Assembly: GCA_005503335.1 (NCBI GenBank)
Contig: SCMQ01000008.1
Coordinates: 62,001 to 126,000, forward strand
Reading direction: 5' to 3'
From: Comamonadaceae bacterium 2FH
Lineage (GTDB): Bacteria > Pseudomonadota > Gammaproteobacteria > Burkholderiales > Burkholderiaceae_C
DNA: 64,000 bases
A program made the translations under genes and the position numbers. Of this stretch, positions 6,842 through 15,153 are shown piece after piece (position 1 is the stretch's first letter; each line of letters opens with the position of its first letter). The notes under the pieces are model-generated. The model saw only the letters and a list, made by a program, of their open reading frames with translations. It searched no databases and was not told the DNA's origin.

Positions 6842-9800
6842 CGCTGTGCACTCCCAGCTGGGCCGCGGCCTGGGCGTGCAGGCGCCGCTGGCGCTCGCTG
6901 CCCTTGAAGATGCCGCGCACCACGACGAAGAAGACGGGGACGAAGAACACGGCCAGCACCGTGCCGGTGAGCATGCCGCCGATCACGCCGGTGCCGATGG
7001 CGCGCTGGCTGGCCGAGCCGGCGCCCGAGGCGATCGCCAGCGGCAGCACGCCCAGCATGAAGGCCAGCGAGGTCATCAGGATGGGGCGAAAGCGCAGGTG
7101 GGCCGCCGCCAGCGCCGCCTCGACCACGCTCTTGCCCTGGGCCTGCAGGTCCTTGGCAAACTCGATGATCAGGATGGCGTTCTTGGCCGACAGGCCGATG
7201 ATGGTGACCAGGCCGACCTGGAAGTAGACGTCGTTGGCGTAGCTGCGCAGCCAGGTGGCCATCAGCACGCCCAGCACGCCCAGCGGCACGACCAGCACCA
7301 CGGCCAGCGGAATGCTCCAGCTCTCGTACAGCGCGGCCAGGCACAGGAACACCGCCAGGATGGCGAAGCCATACAGCAGCGTGGCCTGGGCGCCGGCCAG
7401 CTGCTCCTCGCGCGACAGGCCGGTCCATTCGAAGCCGAAGCCGGCCGGCAGCTGGGCGGCCAGGCGCTCCATCTCGGCCATGGCCTCGCCGGTGCTGTGG
7501 CCGGGCGCGGCCATGCCGCCTATGCGCATGGCCGGGTAGCCGTTGTAGCGCACGGTCTGCATGGCGCCCTGGATCCAGCGAGTGCTGGCGAAGGCCGACA
7601 TCGGCACCAGCCGGCCCTGGCTGTTGGGTACCTGCAGCCGGAGCAGGTCCTCGGGCTGCATGCGCGCCGGCGCGTCGGCCTGCACCACCACGCGCTGCAG
7701 GCGGCCCTGGTTCGGGAAGTCGTTGATGTAGCTCGAGCCCAGCGCGGTCGAGATCGTGGCGTTGATCGCGTCGAAGGGCACGCCCAGGGCCAGGGCCTTG
7801 TCGCGGTCGATGTCGATCTGCAGCTGCGGCGCGTCCTCCAGGCCGTCGGGGCGCACCTGGGTGATCAGCTTGCTTTGCGAGGCCATGCCCATCAGCTGGT
7901 TGCGCGCGGCGACCAGGGCCTCGTGGCCCAGGCCGGCGCGGTCCTGCAGCCGGAAGCTGAAGCCGGTGGCCGTGCCCAGCTCGGGAATCGGCGGCGGGCT
8001 CAGCGGGAACACGAAGGCGTCGCGTATGCCCATGAAAGCGCCGAAGGCGCGCCCGGCCAGGGCCTCGGCCGACTGGCCGGCACCGGCGCGCTCGGTCCAG
8101 TCCTTGAGGGTCACGAAGGCCAGGCCCGCGTTCTGGCCCTGGCCCGAGAAGCTGAAGCCCAGCACGCCGACGATGCTCTGCACCTCGGGCTGCTGCAGCA
8201 TGAAGTCCTCCACCTGCTTCATCGCGGACTGGGTGCGCTCCAGCGTCGCGCCGGGCGGCAGCTGCACGTTGACGATCACGTAGCCCTGGTCCTCGCCCGG
8301 CAGGAAGGAGCTGGGCAGGCGCTGGTAGATCAGCGCCACCGCGCCGCCTATGGCGAGGTAGATCACCAGGTAGCGCGCCGCGCGCGGCAGCATGCGCGCG
8401 ACCCAGCTTTCGTAGCCCTTGGCGGTGCGCGCGAAGCCGCGGTTGAACCAGCCGAAGAAACCGGTCTTGGCATGGTGGTGGCCGGCCGCTACCGGCTTGA
8501 GCAGGGTGGCGCACAGGGCCGGCGTGAGCGAGAGCGCGAAGAAGGCCGAAAAGCCAATCGACGAGACCATCACGGCCGAGAACTGGCGGTAGATGTTGCC
8601 CACCGAGCCGCCGAAGAAGGCCAGCGGCACGAACACCGAGACCAGCACCACCGTGATGCCGACGATGGCACCCGAGATCTGGCCCATGGCCTTGCGCGTG
8701 GCCTCGCGCGGCGGCAGGCCCTCCTCGCTCATGATGCGCTCGACGTTCTCCACCACCACGATGGCGTCGTCGACCACGATGCCGATCACCAGCACCATGC
8801 CGAACATGGTCAGCACGTTGATCGAGAAGCCCAGGGCCAGCAGGGTGGCGAAGCTGCCCAGCAGCGCCACCGGCACCACGATGGTCGGGATCAGCGTGTA
8901 GCGTATGTTCTGCAGGAACAGGAACATCACCAGGAACACCAGGGCCACGGCCTCGAGCAGGGTCTGGGCCACCTGGCGGATCGAGATGCTCACGAAGCGC
9001 GAGCTGTCGTAGGGGATGTCCCATTTCATCCCCTGCGGGAAGTAGCGCGCCAGCTCGCCCATCTTCTGGTGCACGGCCTTGGCCGAGGCCAGGGCGTTGC
9101 CGCTGGGCGAGAGCTGCACGCCGATGCCGGTGGCCGGCTTGCCGTTCAGGCGTGCCGAGCTGCCGTAGTTCTGGCCGCCGAGCTCGATGCGCGCCACGTC
9201 CTTCAGGCGCACCGTGGAACCGTCGGCGCTGGCGCGCAGCACGATGCGGCCGAACTGCTCGACGCTGGCCAACTGGCCCTGCACCACCACGGTGGCGGCG
9301 ATGCCCTGGCCCGCCACGTTGGGCAGGTCGCCTATGCTGCCCGAGGCGACCTGGGCGTTCTGGGCGCGGATCGCCGCGTTGACCTCGGCGGTCGAGAGGT
9401 TGTAGCCGGTGAGCCTGGCCGGGTCCAGCCAGACGCGCATGGCGCGCTCGGTGCCGAACAGCTGCACCTGGCCGATGCCGGGCAGGCGCTGGATCTCGGG
9501 CACCACGTTGCGCGCCGCGTAGTCGCCCAGGGCCACCGGGCCGTAGGCCGGGTTGTCCGAGGACAGCATGATGAACAGCAGGAAGTTGCTGCGCGACTTG
9601 TCCACGCGCACGCCCTGTTGGGTGACCACCGAGGGCAGGCGCGGCGTGGCGCGCGACAGGCGGTTCTGCACGTCGACCTGGGCCAGCTCGGGGTCGGTGC
9701 CGGGCTCGAAGCTCAGCGTGATCGAGCCCGTGCCGTCGGCCTGGCTCACGGACTCCATGTACATCAGGCCGGGCGAGCCGTTCATCTCGCGCTCGATCAC

Positions 9801-9989
9801 GCTGATCACGCTGTCCTCCAGCGTCTGGGCCGAGGCACCGGGATAGGCGGTGTTGATCACGATGGCGGGCGGCGCCACCGGCGGGTATTGCGAGATCGGC
9901 AGCTGCGTGATCGCCACGCTGCCCAGCACCAGCACGAACAGCGCGATCACCCAGGCGAAGATGGGCCGGTCGATGAAGAATTTGGCCAT
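6834..9989 (-). CDS. RND multidrug efflux pump, inner-membrane subunit (HAE1 family)
   Basis: 1051 residues, the normal length for AcrB/MexB pumps. It starts MAKFFIDRPIFAWVIALFV, the standard family N-terminus. The proton-relay aspartates are present in GIVVDDAIVVVENVERIM (TM4), and SLTPALCATLLKP and the second-half GLVTIIGLSAKNAILIIEFAKD block (TM10) are intact. Two large periplasmic loops are present. It exports amphipathic drugs or solvents driven by protons, with the fusion protein and the channel encoded next to it. The spacing to the fusion protein is 11 bases and it overlaps the channel gene by 8 bases. No defect is visible. Confidence 0.95.
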   Translation of the reverse strand: MAKFFIDRPIFAWVIALFVLVLGSVAITQLPISQYPPVAPPAIVINTAYPGASAQTLEDSVISVIEREMNGSPGLMYMESVSQADGTGSITLSFEPGTDPELAQVDVQNRLSRATPRLPSVVTQQGVRVDKSRSNFLLFIMLSSDNPAYGPVALGDYAARNVVPEIQRLPGIGQVQLFGTERAMRVWLDPARLTGYNLSTAEVNAAIRAQNAQVASGSIGDLPNVAGQGIAATVVVQGQLASVEQFGRIVLRASADGSTVRLKDVARIELGGQNYGSSARLNGKPATGIGVQLSPSGNALASAKAVHQKMGELARYFPQGMKWDIPYDSSRFVSISIRQVAQTLLEAVALVFLVMFLFLQNIRYTLIPTIVVPVALLGSFATLLALGFSINVLTMFGMVLVIGIVVDDAIVVVENVERIMSEEGLPPREATRKAMGQISGAIVGITVVLVSVFVPLAFFGGSVGNIYRQFSAVMVSSIGFSAFFALSLTPALCATLLKPVAAGHHHAKTGFFGWFNRGFARTAKGYESWVARMLPRAARYLVIYLAIGGAVALIYQRLPSSFLPGEDQGYVIVNVQLPPGATLERTQSAMKQVEDFMLQQPEVQSIVGVLGFSFSGQGQNAGLAFVTLKDWTERAGAGQSAEALAGRAFGAFMGIRDAFVFPLSPPPIPELGTATGFSFRLQDRAGLGHEALVAARNQLMGMASQSKLITQVRPDGLEDAPQLQIDIDRDKALALGVPFDAINATISTALGSSYINDFPNQGRLQRVVVQADAPARMQPEDLLRLQVPNSQGRLVPMSAFASTRWIQGAMQTVRYNGYPAMRIGGMAAPGHSTGEAMAEMERLAAQLPAGFGFEWTGLSREEQLAGAQATLLYGFAILAVFLCLAALYESWSIPLAVVLVVPLGVLGVLMATWLRSYANDVYFQVGLVTIIGLSAKNAILIIEFAKDLQAQGKSVVEAALAAAHLRFRPILMTSLAFMLGVLPLAIASGAGSASQRAIGTGVIGGMLTGTVLAVFFVPVFFVVVRGIFKGSERQRRLHAQAAAQLGVHSDD

Positions 9990-10000
9990 GGGCGGGCTCC

Positions 10001-11287
10001 TTAGCGGGCCTGGGCCGAGGAGGCCGCAGACGCGGGCGCCGATGCCGCCGGTGCCGCGGGTGCCGACGCCGCGGGGGCGGGCGCGCCGGGCGCCTGCCAG
10101 GGCACGGGCTTGACCGGCGTGCCGGGCGGCAGCATCTGCAGCTTCTGAAAGCCGTCGACCATGACCTGCTCGCCCGCTTTCAGGCCCTCCAGGATCACCC
10201 ACTGGTTGCCCTTGCCGGTCGCCACCTTGACCGGGCGCGGGCTGACCTTGCCGTCGGCGCCGACCACCATCACCTGGTCGCCCTGCGCCGAACGCGTCAC
10301 CGCCTGCTGCGGCAGCGTGACGGCGTTGCCGGCCTGGGCCTGCTCCAGGCGCACGCGCACGTACAGGCCCGGCAGCAGCTGGCCGCCGGGGTTGGGCAAT
10401 TCGGCGCGCAGCGTGACCTGGCCGGTGCCGGCGTCTACCGTGAGGTCGGAGAACAGCAGCCGGCCGGCGCGCGGGTACTCGCTGCCATCGTCCAGCAGCA
10501 CACGCACGCTGGCCGCCGCGCTGCCGCTGGCGCGCTTGAGCCGGCCGTCCTCCAGCGCGCGCTTGAGCCGCATCACCTCGGTGGCCGACTGGGTGAAGTT
10601 CACGTACAAGGGGTCGATCTGCTGCACCACCGCCAGCGGCGTGGCCTCGCCCTGGCCGACCAGGGCGCCCTCGGTCACCAGGGCGCGGCCTATGCGACCG
10701 GCGATCGGCGCCGTCACGCTGGCGTAGTTGAGGTTGATGCGCGCGGTCTGCACCGCGGCCTGGCCGGCCGCGACCTCGGCTTCGGCCTGCTGCTGCGCGG
10801 CCACGGCATTGGCGTAGTCCTGCTGGCTCACCGCCTTCTCGGCCACCAGGGGCTGGTAGCGCTCGGCCAGGGCGCGGGCCTGGGACAGGTTGGCGCGGGC
10901 CTTGGCCAGCGCGGCCTCCGCGCTCTGCAGCGCGGCGGCATAGGGCGCGGGGTCGATGCGGAACAGGGGCTGGCCGGCCCGCACCTCGCTGCCCTCGCGG
11001 AACAGCTGCTGCTGCAGGATGCCGGCCGCGCGGGCGCGCACCTGGGCCACGCGCGAGGCTTCCAGCCGCCCAGGCAGCTCGGTCACCAGGCCGACGTCGC
11101 CGGGCGCCACGCTGACCACGCCGACCTCGATGGGCGGCATGCCGCCGCCGGCCGGGCCGCCCGGTGCGGCGCCGTCCTTGCCGCATGCGCCCAGCAGCAG
11201 GGCCAGGGTCAGGGCGGCTGGCGCCAGGTCCCGGCGTCGCAGGTGGGGAATGGTCGAGGCGGGCGGGAGCTGGCGCGGGACAGGCAT
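10001..11287 (-). CDS. RND efflux membrane fusion lipoprotein (AcrA family)
   Basis: 428 residues. The N-terminus has a lipobox LGAC at about residue 35, so the protein is anchored in the outer leaflet of the inner membrane. A biotinyl-lipoyl half-motif, a long coiled coil (about residues 100-190, LAKARANLSQARALAERYQPL and following) and a beta-barrel part (VNFTQSATEVMRLKR) follow in the usual order. The tail is an Ala/Pro/Ser-rich low-complexity stretch. The ATG at 11287 is chosen because it gives a normal signal peptide; upstream in-frame starts would cross the operator. It is the first gene of the efflux operon. Confidence 0.93.
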   Translation of the reverse strand: MPVPRQLPPASTIPHLRRRDLAPAALTLALLLGACGKDGAAPGGPAGGGMPPIEVGVVSVAPGDVGLVTELPGRLEASRVAQVRARAAGILQQQLFREGSEVRAGQPLFRIDPAPYAAALQSAEAALAKARANLSQARALAERYQPLVAEKAVSQQDYANAVAAQQQAEAEVAAGQAAVQTARINLNYASVTAPIAGRIGRALVTEGALVGQGEATPLAVVQQIDPLYVNFTQSATEVMRLKRALEDGRLKRASGSAAASVRVLLDDGSEYPRAGRLLFSDLTVDAGTGQVTLRAELPNPGGQLLPGLYVRVRLEQAQAGNAVTLPQQAVTRSAQGDQVMVVGADGKVSPRPVKVATGKGNQWVILEGLKAGEQVMVDGFQKLQMLPPGTPVKPVPWQAPGAPAPAASAPAAPAASAPASAASSAQAR

Positions 11288-11384
11288 GGCGGAGGTCCTT
11301 GTTCTTCGGGGTTTGAGCATCGACTGGCCCAGCCGAGCAGCATGACAGCGCTGGCGGAGCAGGTGCGAAACAGGATGTAGGCGC

Positions 11385-11390
11385 AGTATA
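11385..11390 (-). promoter_or_regulatory. Putative -10 box of the efflux operon
   Basis: The minus strand reads TATACT here, at the edge of the AcrR-type operator and about 98 bases before the fusion-protein ATG. The -35 region lies inside or across the operator and is not consensus. Confidence 0.45.
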
Positions 11391-11412
11391 CATACATCCT
11401 TGAATGTATGTA
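11389..11412. promoter_or_regulatory. AcrR/TtgR-type operator
   Basis: A 24-bp imperfect palindrome: the half-site TACATACAT, six central bases CCTTGA, and the half-site ATGTATGTA. The nine outer bases on each side equal those of the Escherichia coli AcrR box as I remember it. It lies between the divergent regulator and efflux operon, overlaps or abuts the -10-like boxes on both strands (TATACT at 11385-11390 minus, TATGAT at 11411-11416 plus), and so can repress both. Confidence 0.85.
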
Positions 11413-11416
11413 TGAT
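11411..11416 (+). promoter_or_regulatory. Putative -10 box of the TetR regulator gene
   Basis: TATGAT on the plus strand, 40 bases before the regulator ATG and overlapping the right edge of the operator. No clear -35 element. Confidence 0.4.
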
Positions 11417-11456
11417 GTGAACTTTCGTAGAAGCCACAACCGGAGACACGCCCACC

Positions 11457-12137
11457 ATGGTGCGCCGTACCAAGGCCGACGCGCAGGCCACGCGCCACCG
11501 CCTGCTCGATGCCGCCGAACAGCTGTTCCAGGCGCGCGGCGTGTCGCGCACCTCGCTCAATGACATCGCTGTCGCCGCCGGCACCACGCGCGGCGCGATC
11601 TACTGGCATTTCAAGGACAAGGCCGACCTGTTCAACGCCATGATGGAGCGCGTGACCCTGCCGATGGAGGAGTCGCTCCAATGCGTGGCGGCGCAGCAGA
11701 GCCTGGACCCGATCGAGGGCCTGCGTGCGGCCCTGCTCGAGGCCCTGCGCAAGACCGCCGGCGACGCCCAGACGCGCCGCGTGTTCGAGGTGGCGACGCA
11801 CAAGGTGGAATACGTGGATGAGCTGATGGCGGTGCAGCAGCGCCACCTGCAGGTGCGCAACGCCTGCCTGGCGCGCACCGAGCAGGCCATGGAGCGCGCC
11901 GTGGCCCAGCGCGGGCGGCCGCTGACCATTCCGGTCGCCACGGCCGCGCTCGGCCTGCATGTGATGGTCGACGGCCTGATCCAGAACTGGCTGCTCGACC
12001 CCGCCGCCTTCGACCTCGTGGACAGCGGCCGGTGCCTGGCCGACCTGTACTTGGCGGGGCTGGGCCTGGGCGGCGGCTTCGGCGCATCTGATCCGGTCTT
12101 CTGCGGTGCCTCTGAGCCTGTGACGCCGGACGCATAA
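11457..12137 (+). CDS. TetR-family repressor of the efflux operon (AcrR/TtgR-like)
   Basis: 226 residues. The N-terminal helix-turn-helix domain (about residues 8-58) has the classic pattern RHRLLDAAEQLFQARGVSRTSL-NDIAVAAGTTRGAIYWHFKDKADLF. The ligand-binding half has the ACR-type MEESL and RRVFEVATHKVEY segments seen in AcrR and TtgR. It is divergent from the efflux operon with the palindromic operator in between, so it most likely represses the pump and itself and is released by drugs. The C-terminal 30 residues are Gly-rich and not conserved. Confidence 0.92.
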   Translation: MVRRTKADAQATRHRLLDAAEQLFQARGVSRTSLNDIAVAAGTTRGAIYWHFKDKADLFNAMMERVTLPMEESLQCVAAQQSLDPIEGLRAALLEALRKTAGDAQTRRVFEVATHKVEYVDELMAVQQRHLQVRNACLARTEQAMERAVAQRGRPLTIPVATAALGLHVMVDGLIQNWLLDPAAFDLVDSGRCLADLYLAGLGLGGGFGASDPVFCGASEPVTPDA

Positions 12138-12203
12138 GCACTATAGTCATCCCGTCCCGCCGCGGTGGCCGGGATCGTCGCCCGGCCGCCTGCCGGGGTG
12201 AGG

Positions 12204-13628
12204 ATGCCGACCGTGGGGGATCTCGATGCCTTGCTGCTGGCCCGGATCCAGTTCGCTTTCACGGTGTCCTTCCACATCGTGTTTCCTGCCATCACCATTG
12301 GCCTGGCCAGCTACCTGGCCGTGCTCGAGGCCTGCTGGCTGCGAACGGACCAGGCCGTCTACCGCGACCTCTACCATTTCTGGTCGCGCATCTTCGCGGT
12401 CAACTTCGGCATGGGCGTGGTCTCGGGCCTGGTCATGGCCTACCAGTTCGGCACCAACTGGAGCCATTTCTCGGACTTCGCCGGCAGCGTGACCGGGCCG
12501 CTGCTGACCTACGAGGTGCTGACGGCCTTCTTCCTCGAGGCCGGCTTCCTCGGCGTCATGCTGTTCGGCTGGAGCCGCGTGGGGCCGGCCCTGCATTTCG
12601 TCTCCACGCTGATGGTCGCGGTCGGCACGCTGATCTCGGCGACCTGGATCCTGGCCTCCAACAGCTGGATGCACACCCCGGCCGGCTACGCGATCGTCGA
12701 TGGCCGTGTGGTGCCGACCGACTGGCTGGCCGTGATCTTCAACCCCTCGTTTCCCTACCGCCTGGCCCACATGGGCGTCGCGGCCTTCCTGTCCACCGCG
12801 CTGATGGTCGGCGCCTCGGCGGCCTGGCACCTGCTGCGCGGGCGCGACCAGCCCGCGGTGCGCAAGATGCTGTCCATGGCGATGTGGATGCTGCTGATCG
12901 TGGCGCCGCTGCAGGCCGTGATCGGCGACCTGCACGGCCTGAACACGCTGCGCCACCAGCCGGCCAAGATCGCCGCGATCGAGGGGCATTGGGAAAACAA
13001 GCCCGGCGAAGGCGTTCCGCTGACCCTGTTCGGCTGGCCCGACATGGCGCGTGAGCAGACGCGCTGGGCGGTCGAAGTGCCGCGCCTGGGCAGCCTGATC
13101 CTGACCCACTCCTGGGACGGCCAGTTCCCCGGCCTCAAGGAATACCCGCGCGCGGACCGGCCCAACGCGACCGTGGTGTTCTGGTCCTTCCGCATCATGG
13201 TCGGCCTGGGCTTTTTGATGATAGCCCTCGGCCTCTGGGCCCTGTGGGCGCGCTGGCGCGGCCGGCTCTACGAGGCGCGTGCGCTGCTGCGCTTCGCGCT
13301 GTGGATGGGGCCGGCCGGCCTGGTCGCGCTGCTGGCCGGCTGGTTCACCACCGAAGTCGGACGCCAGCCCTGGGTGGTCTACGGCCTGCTGCGCACGGCC
13401 GACGCCGTGTCACCGCACGGCGCGGCCCAGCTGGGCCTGAGCCTGGCGCTGTTCGTGGCGGTCTACCTCGTCGTGTTCGGTGCCGGCCTGGTCTACCTGC
13501 TGCACCTGATCGCCCAGGGCCCGCAGCCGCACGAGGGTGAGCATCCCCTGCCCGGCGGCCCCGGCCAGCCGCGCACGCCGGCGCGCCCGTTGTCGGCTGC
13601 ATCGGCCGAGAACCCGCAGGAGAGCTGA
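12204..13628 (+). CDS. cydA: Cytochrome bd-type quinol oxidase subunit I (CIO type)
   Basis: 474 residues with about nine membrane helices. The b595-ligating His lies in LARIQFAFTVSFHIVFPAITIG, the heme-associated Glu residues are in LTYEVLTAFFLEAGFLGVMLFGW, another His is in YRLAHMGVAAF, and the GRQPW motif is present. The quinol-binding loop is short (around GVPLTLFGWPDMAREQ), which is the cyanide-insensitive CioA type rather than the long-loop enterobacterial type. The ATG at 12204 follows GGGGTGAGG closely; a GTG at 12165 would add 13 residues without family support. It is followed by a repeat-derived gap and then cydB. Confidence 0.9.
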   Translation: MPTVGDLDALLLARIQFAFTVSFHIVFPAITIGLASYLAVLEACWLRTDQAVYRDLYHFWSRIFAVNFGMGVVSGLVMAYQFGTNWSHFSDFAGSVTGPLLTYEVLTAFFLEAGFLGVMLFGWSRVGPALHFVSTLMVAVGTLISATWILASNSWMHTPAGYAIVDGRVVPTDWLAVIFNPSFPYRLAHMGVAAFLSTALMVGASAAWHLLRGRDQPAVRKMLSMAMWMLLIVAPLQAVIGDLHGLNTLRHQPAKIAAIEGHWENKPGEGVPLTLFGWPDMAREQTRWAVEVPRLGSLILTHSWDGQFPGLKEYPRADRPNATVVFWSFRIMVGLGFLMIALGLWALWARWRGRLYEARALLRFALWMGPAGLVALLAGWFTTEVGRQPWVVYGLLRTADAVSPHGAAQLGLSLALFVAVYLVVFGAGLVYLLHLIAQGPQPHEGEHPLPGGPGQPRTPARPLSAASAENPQES

Positions 13629-13637
13629 CATGAAACG

Positions 13638-13716
13638 CCCCCACGCTCATCACTTCGTGTATTCGCTGCCCCCCGAGGGGGCCCAGGCCTCCTTTGGGGC
13701 GGCCCGGCAGGAGGCC
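13638..13716. repeat. GC-rich intergenic repeat of Comamonadaceae type
   Basis: The segment contains CACTTCGTGT, then GCTGCCCCCCGAGGGGGC (a short hairpin) and TTGGGGCGGCCCGGC, an arrangement I recall as a very common intergenic repeat in this family. It fills the gap between cydA and cydB and happens to be open as a 29-codon frame (13630-13719). That frame has no membrane helix and does not resemble CydX. Confidence 0.55.
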
Positions 13717-13720
13717 TGAC

Positions 13721-14728
13721 ATGGGCATAGACCTTTCTCTGATCTGGGCCGTGATCATCCTGTTCGGCATCATGATGTACGTGGTGATGGACGGCTTCGA
13801 CCTGGGCATAGGCCTGCTCTATCCCTTCCTGCCCGGCAAGAGCGACCGCGACGTGATGATGAACACTGTGGCGCCGGTCTGGGACGGCAACGAGACCTGG
13901 TTGGTGCTCGGCGGCGCCGGTCTGATGGCGGCCTTTCCGCTCGCCTACTCGGTGGTGCTGAGCGCCTTCTACCTGCCGCTGGTGTTCATGCTGCTGGGCC
14001 TGATCTTCCGCGGCGTGGCCTTCGAGTTCCGCTTCAAGGCCAGCGAGGCGCGCCGCCATTGGTGGGACAAGGCCTTCATCGGCGGCTCGCTGGCCGCGAC
14101 CTACTTCCAGGGCGTGATCCTGGGTGCCTACCTGCAGGGCGTGCGCGTGGAGGGCCGCGCCTACGCGGGCGGCGCCTTAGACTGGCTCACGCCGTTCTCG
14201 CTGTTCACCGGCGCCGGCCTGGTGGCGGCCTATGCGCTGCTCGGCTGCACCTGGCTGATCCTCAAGACCCAGGGCGCGCTGCAGGCGCGCATGATCGCGC
14301 TGGCGCGCCCGCTGACCTGGACTCTGCTGGCCGTGATCGCCGTCATCAGCCTGTGGACGCCGCTGGCCAGCGCGGACATCGCGCGGCGCTGGTTCAGCTG
14401 GCCCAACCTGCTGTGGTTCGCCCCCGTGCCGCTGCTGGTGCTGGCCACCGTCTGGCTGCTGCTGCGCAGGCTGCGCGCCCAGCCCGACGCCTCGCCCTTC
14501 GTGCTGACCCTGTGCCTGGTCTTCCTCGGCTACAGCGGCCTGGGCATCAGCCTGTGGCCCCACATCGTGCCGCCCGGCATCACGATCTGGCAGGCCGCCG
14601 CGCCGCCGCAGAGCCAGGGCTTCGCCCTGGTCGGCGCGCTGCTGATCATTCCCTTCATCCTGATGTACACGGCCTGGGGCTACTACGTGTTCCGCGGCAA
14701 GGTCGACGCGGGCCAGGGCTACCACTGA
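13721..14728 (+). CDS. cydB: Cytochrome bd-type quinol oxidase subunit II
   Basis: 335 residues, about eight membrane helices. The N-terminus MGIDLSLIWAVIILFGIMMYVVMDGFDLGIGLLYPF and the VAPVWDGNETWLVLGGAGLMAAFP block are diagnostic of CydB/CioB. It pairs with CydA to form the heme-containing oxidase that reduces oxygen with quinol electrons without proton pumping. The ATG at 13721 is preceded by GGCAGGAGGCCTGAC, a good ribosome-binding site that is contributed by the end of the repeat. Its stop overlaps the start of the small downstream gene. Confidence 0.93.
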   Translation: MGIDLSLIWAVIILFGIMMYVVMDGFDLGIGLLYPFLPGKSDRDVMMNTVAPVWDGNETWLVLGGAGLMAAFPLAYSVVLSAFYLPLVFMLLGLIFRGVAFEFRFKASEARRHWWDKAFIGGSLAATYFQGVILGAYLQGVRVEGRAYAGGALDWLTPFSLFTGAGLVAAYALLGCTWLILKTQGALQARMIALARPLTWTLLAVIAVISLWTPLASADIARRWFSWPNLLWFAPVPLLVLATVWLLLRRLRAQPDASPFVLTLCLVFLGYSGLGISLWPHIVPPGITIWQAAAPPQSQGFALVGALLIIPFILMYTAWGYYVFRGKVDAGQGYH

Positions 14729-14883
14729 TGGGCGACTCTCCCGCGCCGCCAAGGCCGGGCACGGGCCTGTGGCGCAGGCGCCTGGCCTGGCTGCTCGGCC
14801 TCTGGCTGGCAGGCGTGCTGGCGCTGGGGGCGGTGGCCTATGGCCTGCGCTGGCTGATGCGCTTGCTCGGCCTGACGCCCTAG
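14728..14883 (+). CDS. DUF2474-like small membrane protein of the bd oxidase operon
   Basis: 51 residues: a Pro-rich N-terminus, WRRRLAWLLGLWLAGVLALGAVAYGLRWLMRLLG and a short tail, that is, one membrane helix with flanking basic residues. Small DUF2474 proteins are typically the third gene of CIO operons and are thought to assist the oxidase, like CydX in other types. The start overlaps the cydB stop by one base (TGATG), so translation is coupled. Family membership is judged from size, position and the single Trp-rich helix. Confidence 0.75.
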   Translation: MGDSPAPPRPGTGLWRRRLAWLLGLWLAGVLALGAVAYGLRWLMRLLGLTP

Positions 14884-14971
14884 CGGCCGCTGCCGGCCTG
14901 TCATCGCGGCGGTGTAGGCAGGACTGTTCGTCGGGCGCCAACGAGCGCGCAGCCAAGCGGTACAGACTGGC

Positions 14972-15036
14972 TTGACTTATCTCGGCGCCTTGTTATGATT
15001 TTCCAGGAATGCGAAGTTTATTTCGAATATTGGAAA
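14972..15036 (+). promoter_or_regulatory. Promoter and two-unit operator A
   Basis: TTGACT (14972-14977), a 16-base spacer and TATGAT (14994-14999) form a good sigma-70 promoter. Directly after it come two units of the shared dyad: TTTCCAGGAATGCGAA (from 15000) and TTTCGAATATTGGAAA (from 15021), 21 bp apart. The operator therefore covers the expected transcription start, which suggests repression. It stands about 120 bases before the Bug protein gene. Confidence 0.6.
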
Positions 15037-15153
15037 TTTTAGTGACAAGTGGAAGACCTGCCCAGGAGCAAGGGCGGCACGCAAGAACAGGGTTCGAGGT
15101 CAGTTAGCCATCGGGACGGCGCCTCGCGGGCCGTCTGAACAGAAAGAGTCTTC

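Noticed and set aside
6783..10004. A 1073-codon open frame on the plus strand opposite the RND pump gene
   Set aside because: It is the antisense shadow of a high-GC coding region: the composition is His/Gly/Gln/Arg-rich without domains, and the minus-strand pump gene is complete with all family motifs.
13630..13719. A 29-codon frame between cydA and cydB as a CydX-like subunit
   Set aside because: It contains no membrane helix and coincides with a GC-rich intergenic repeat; the small subunit candidate is the DUF2474-like protein after cydB.
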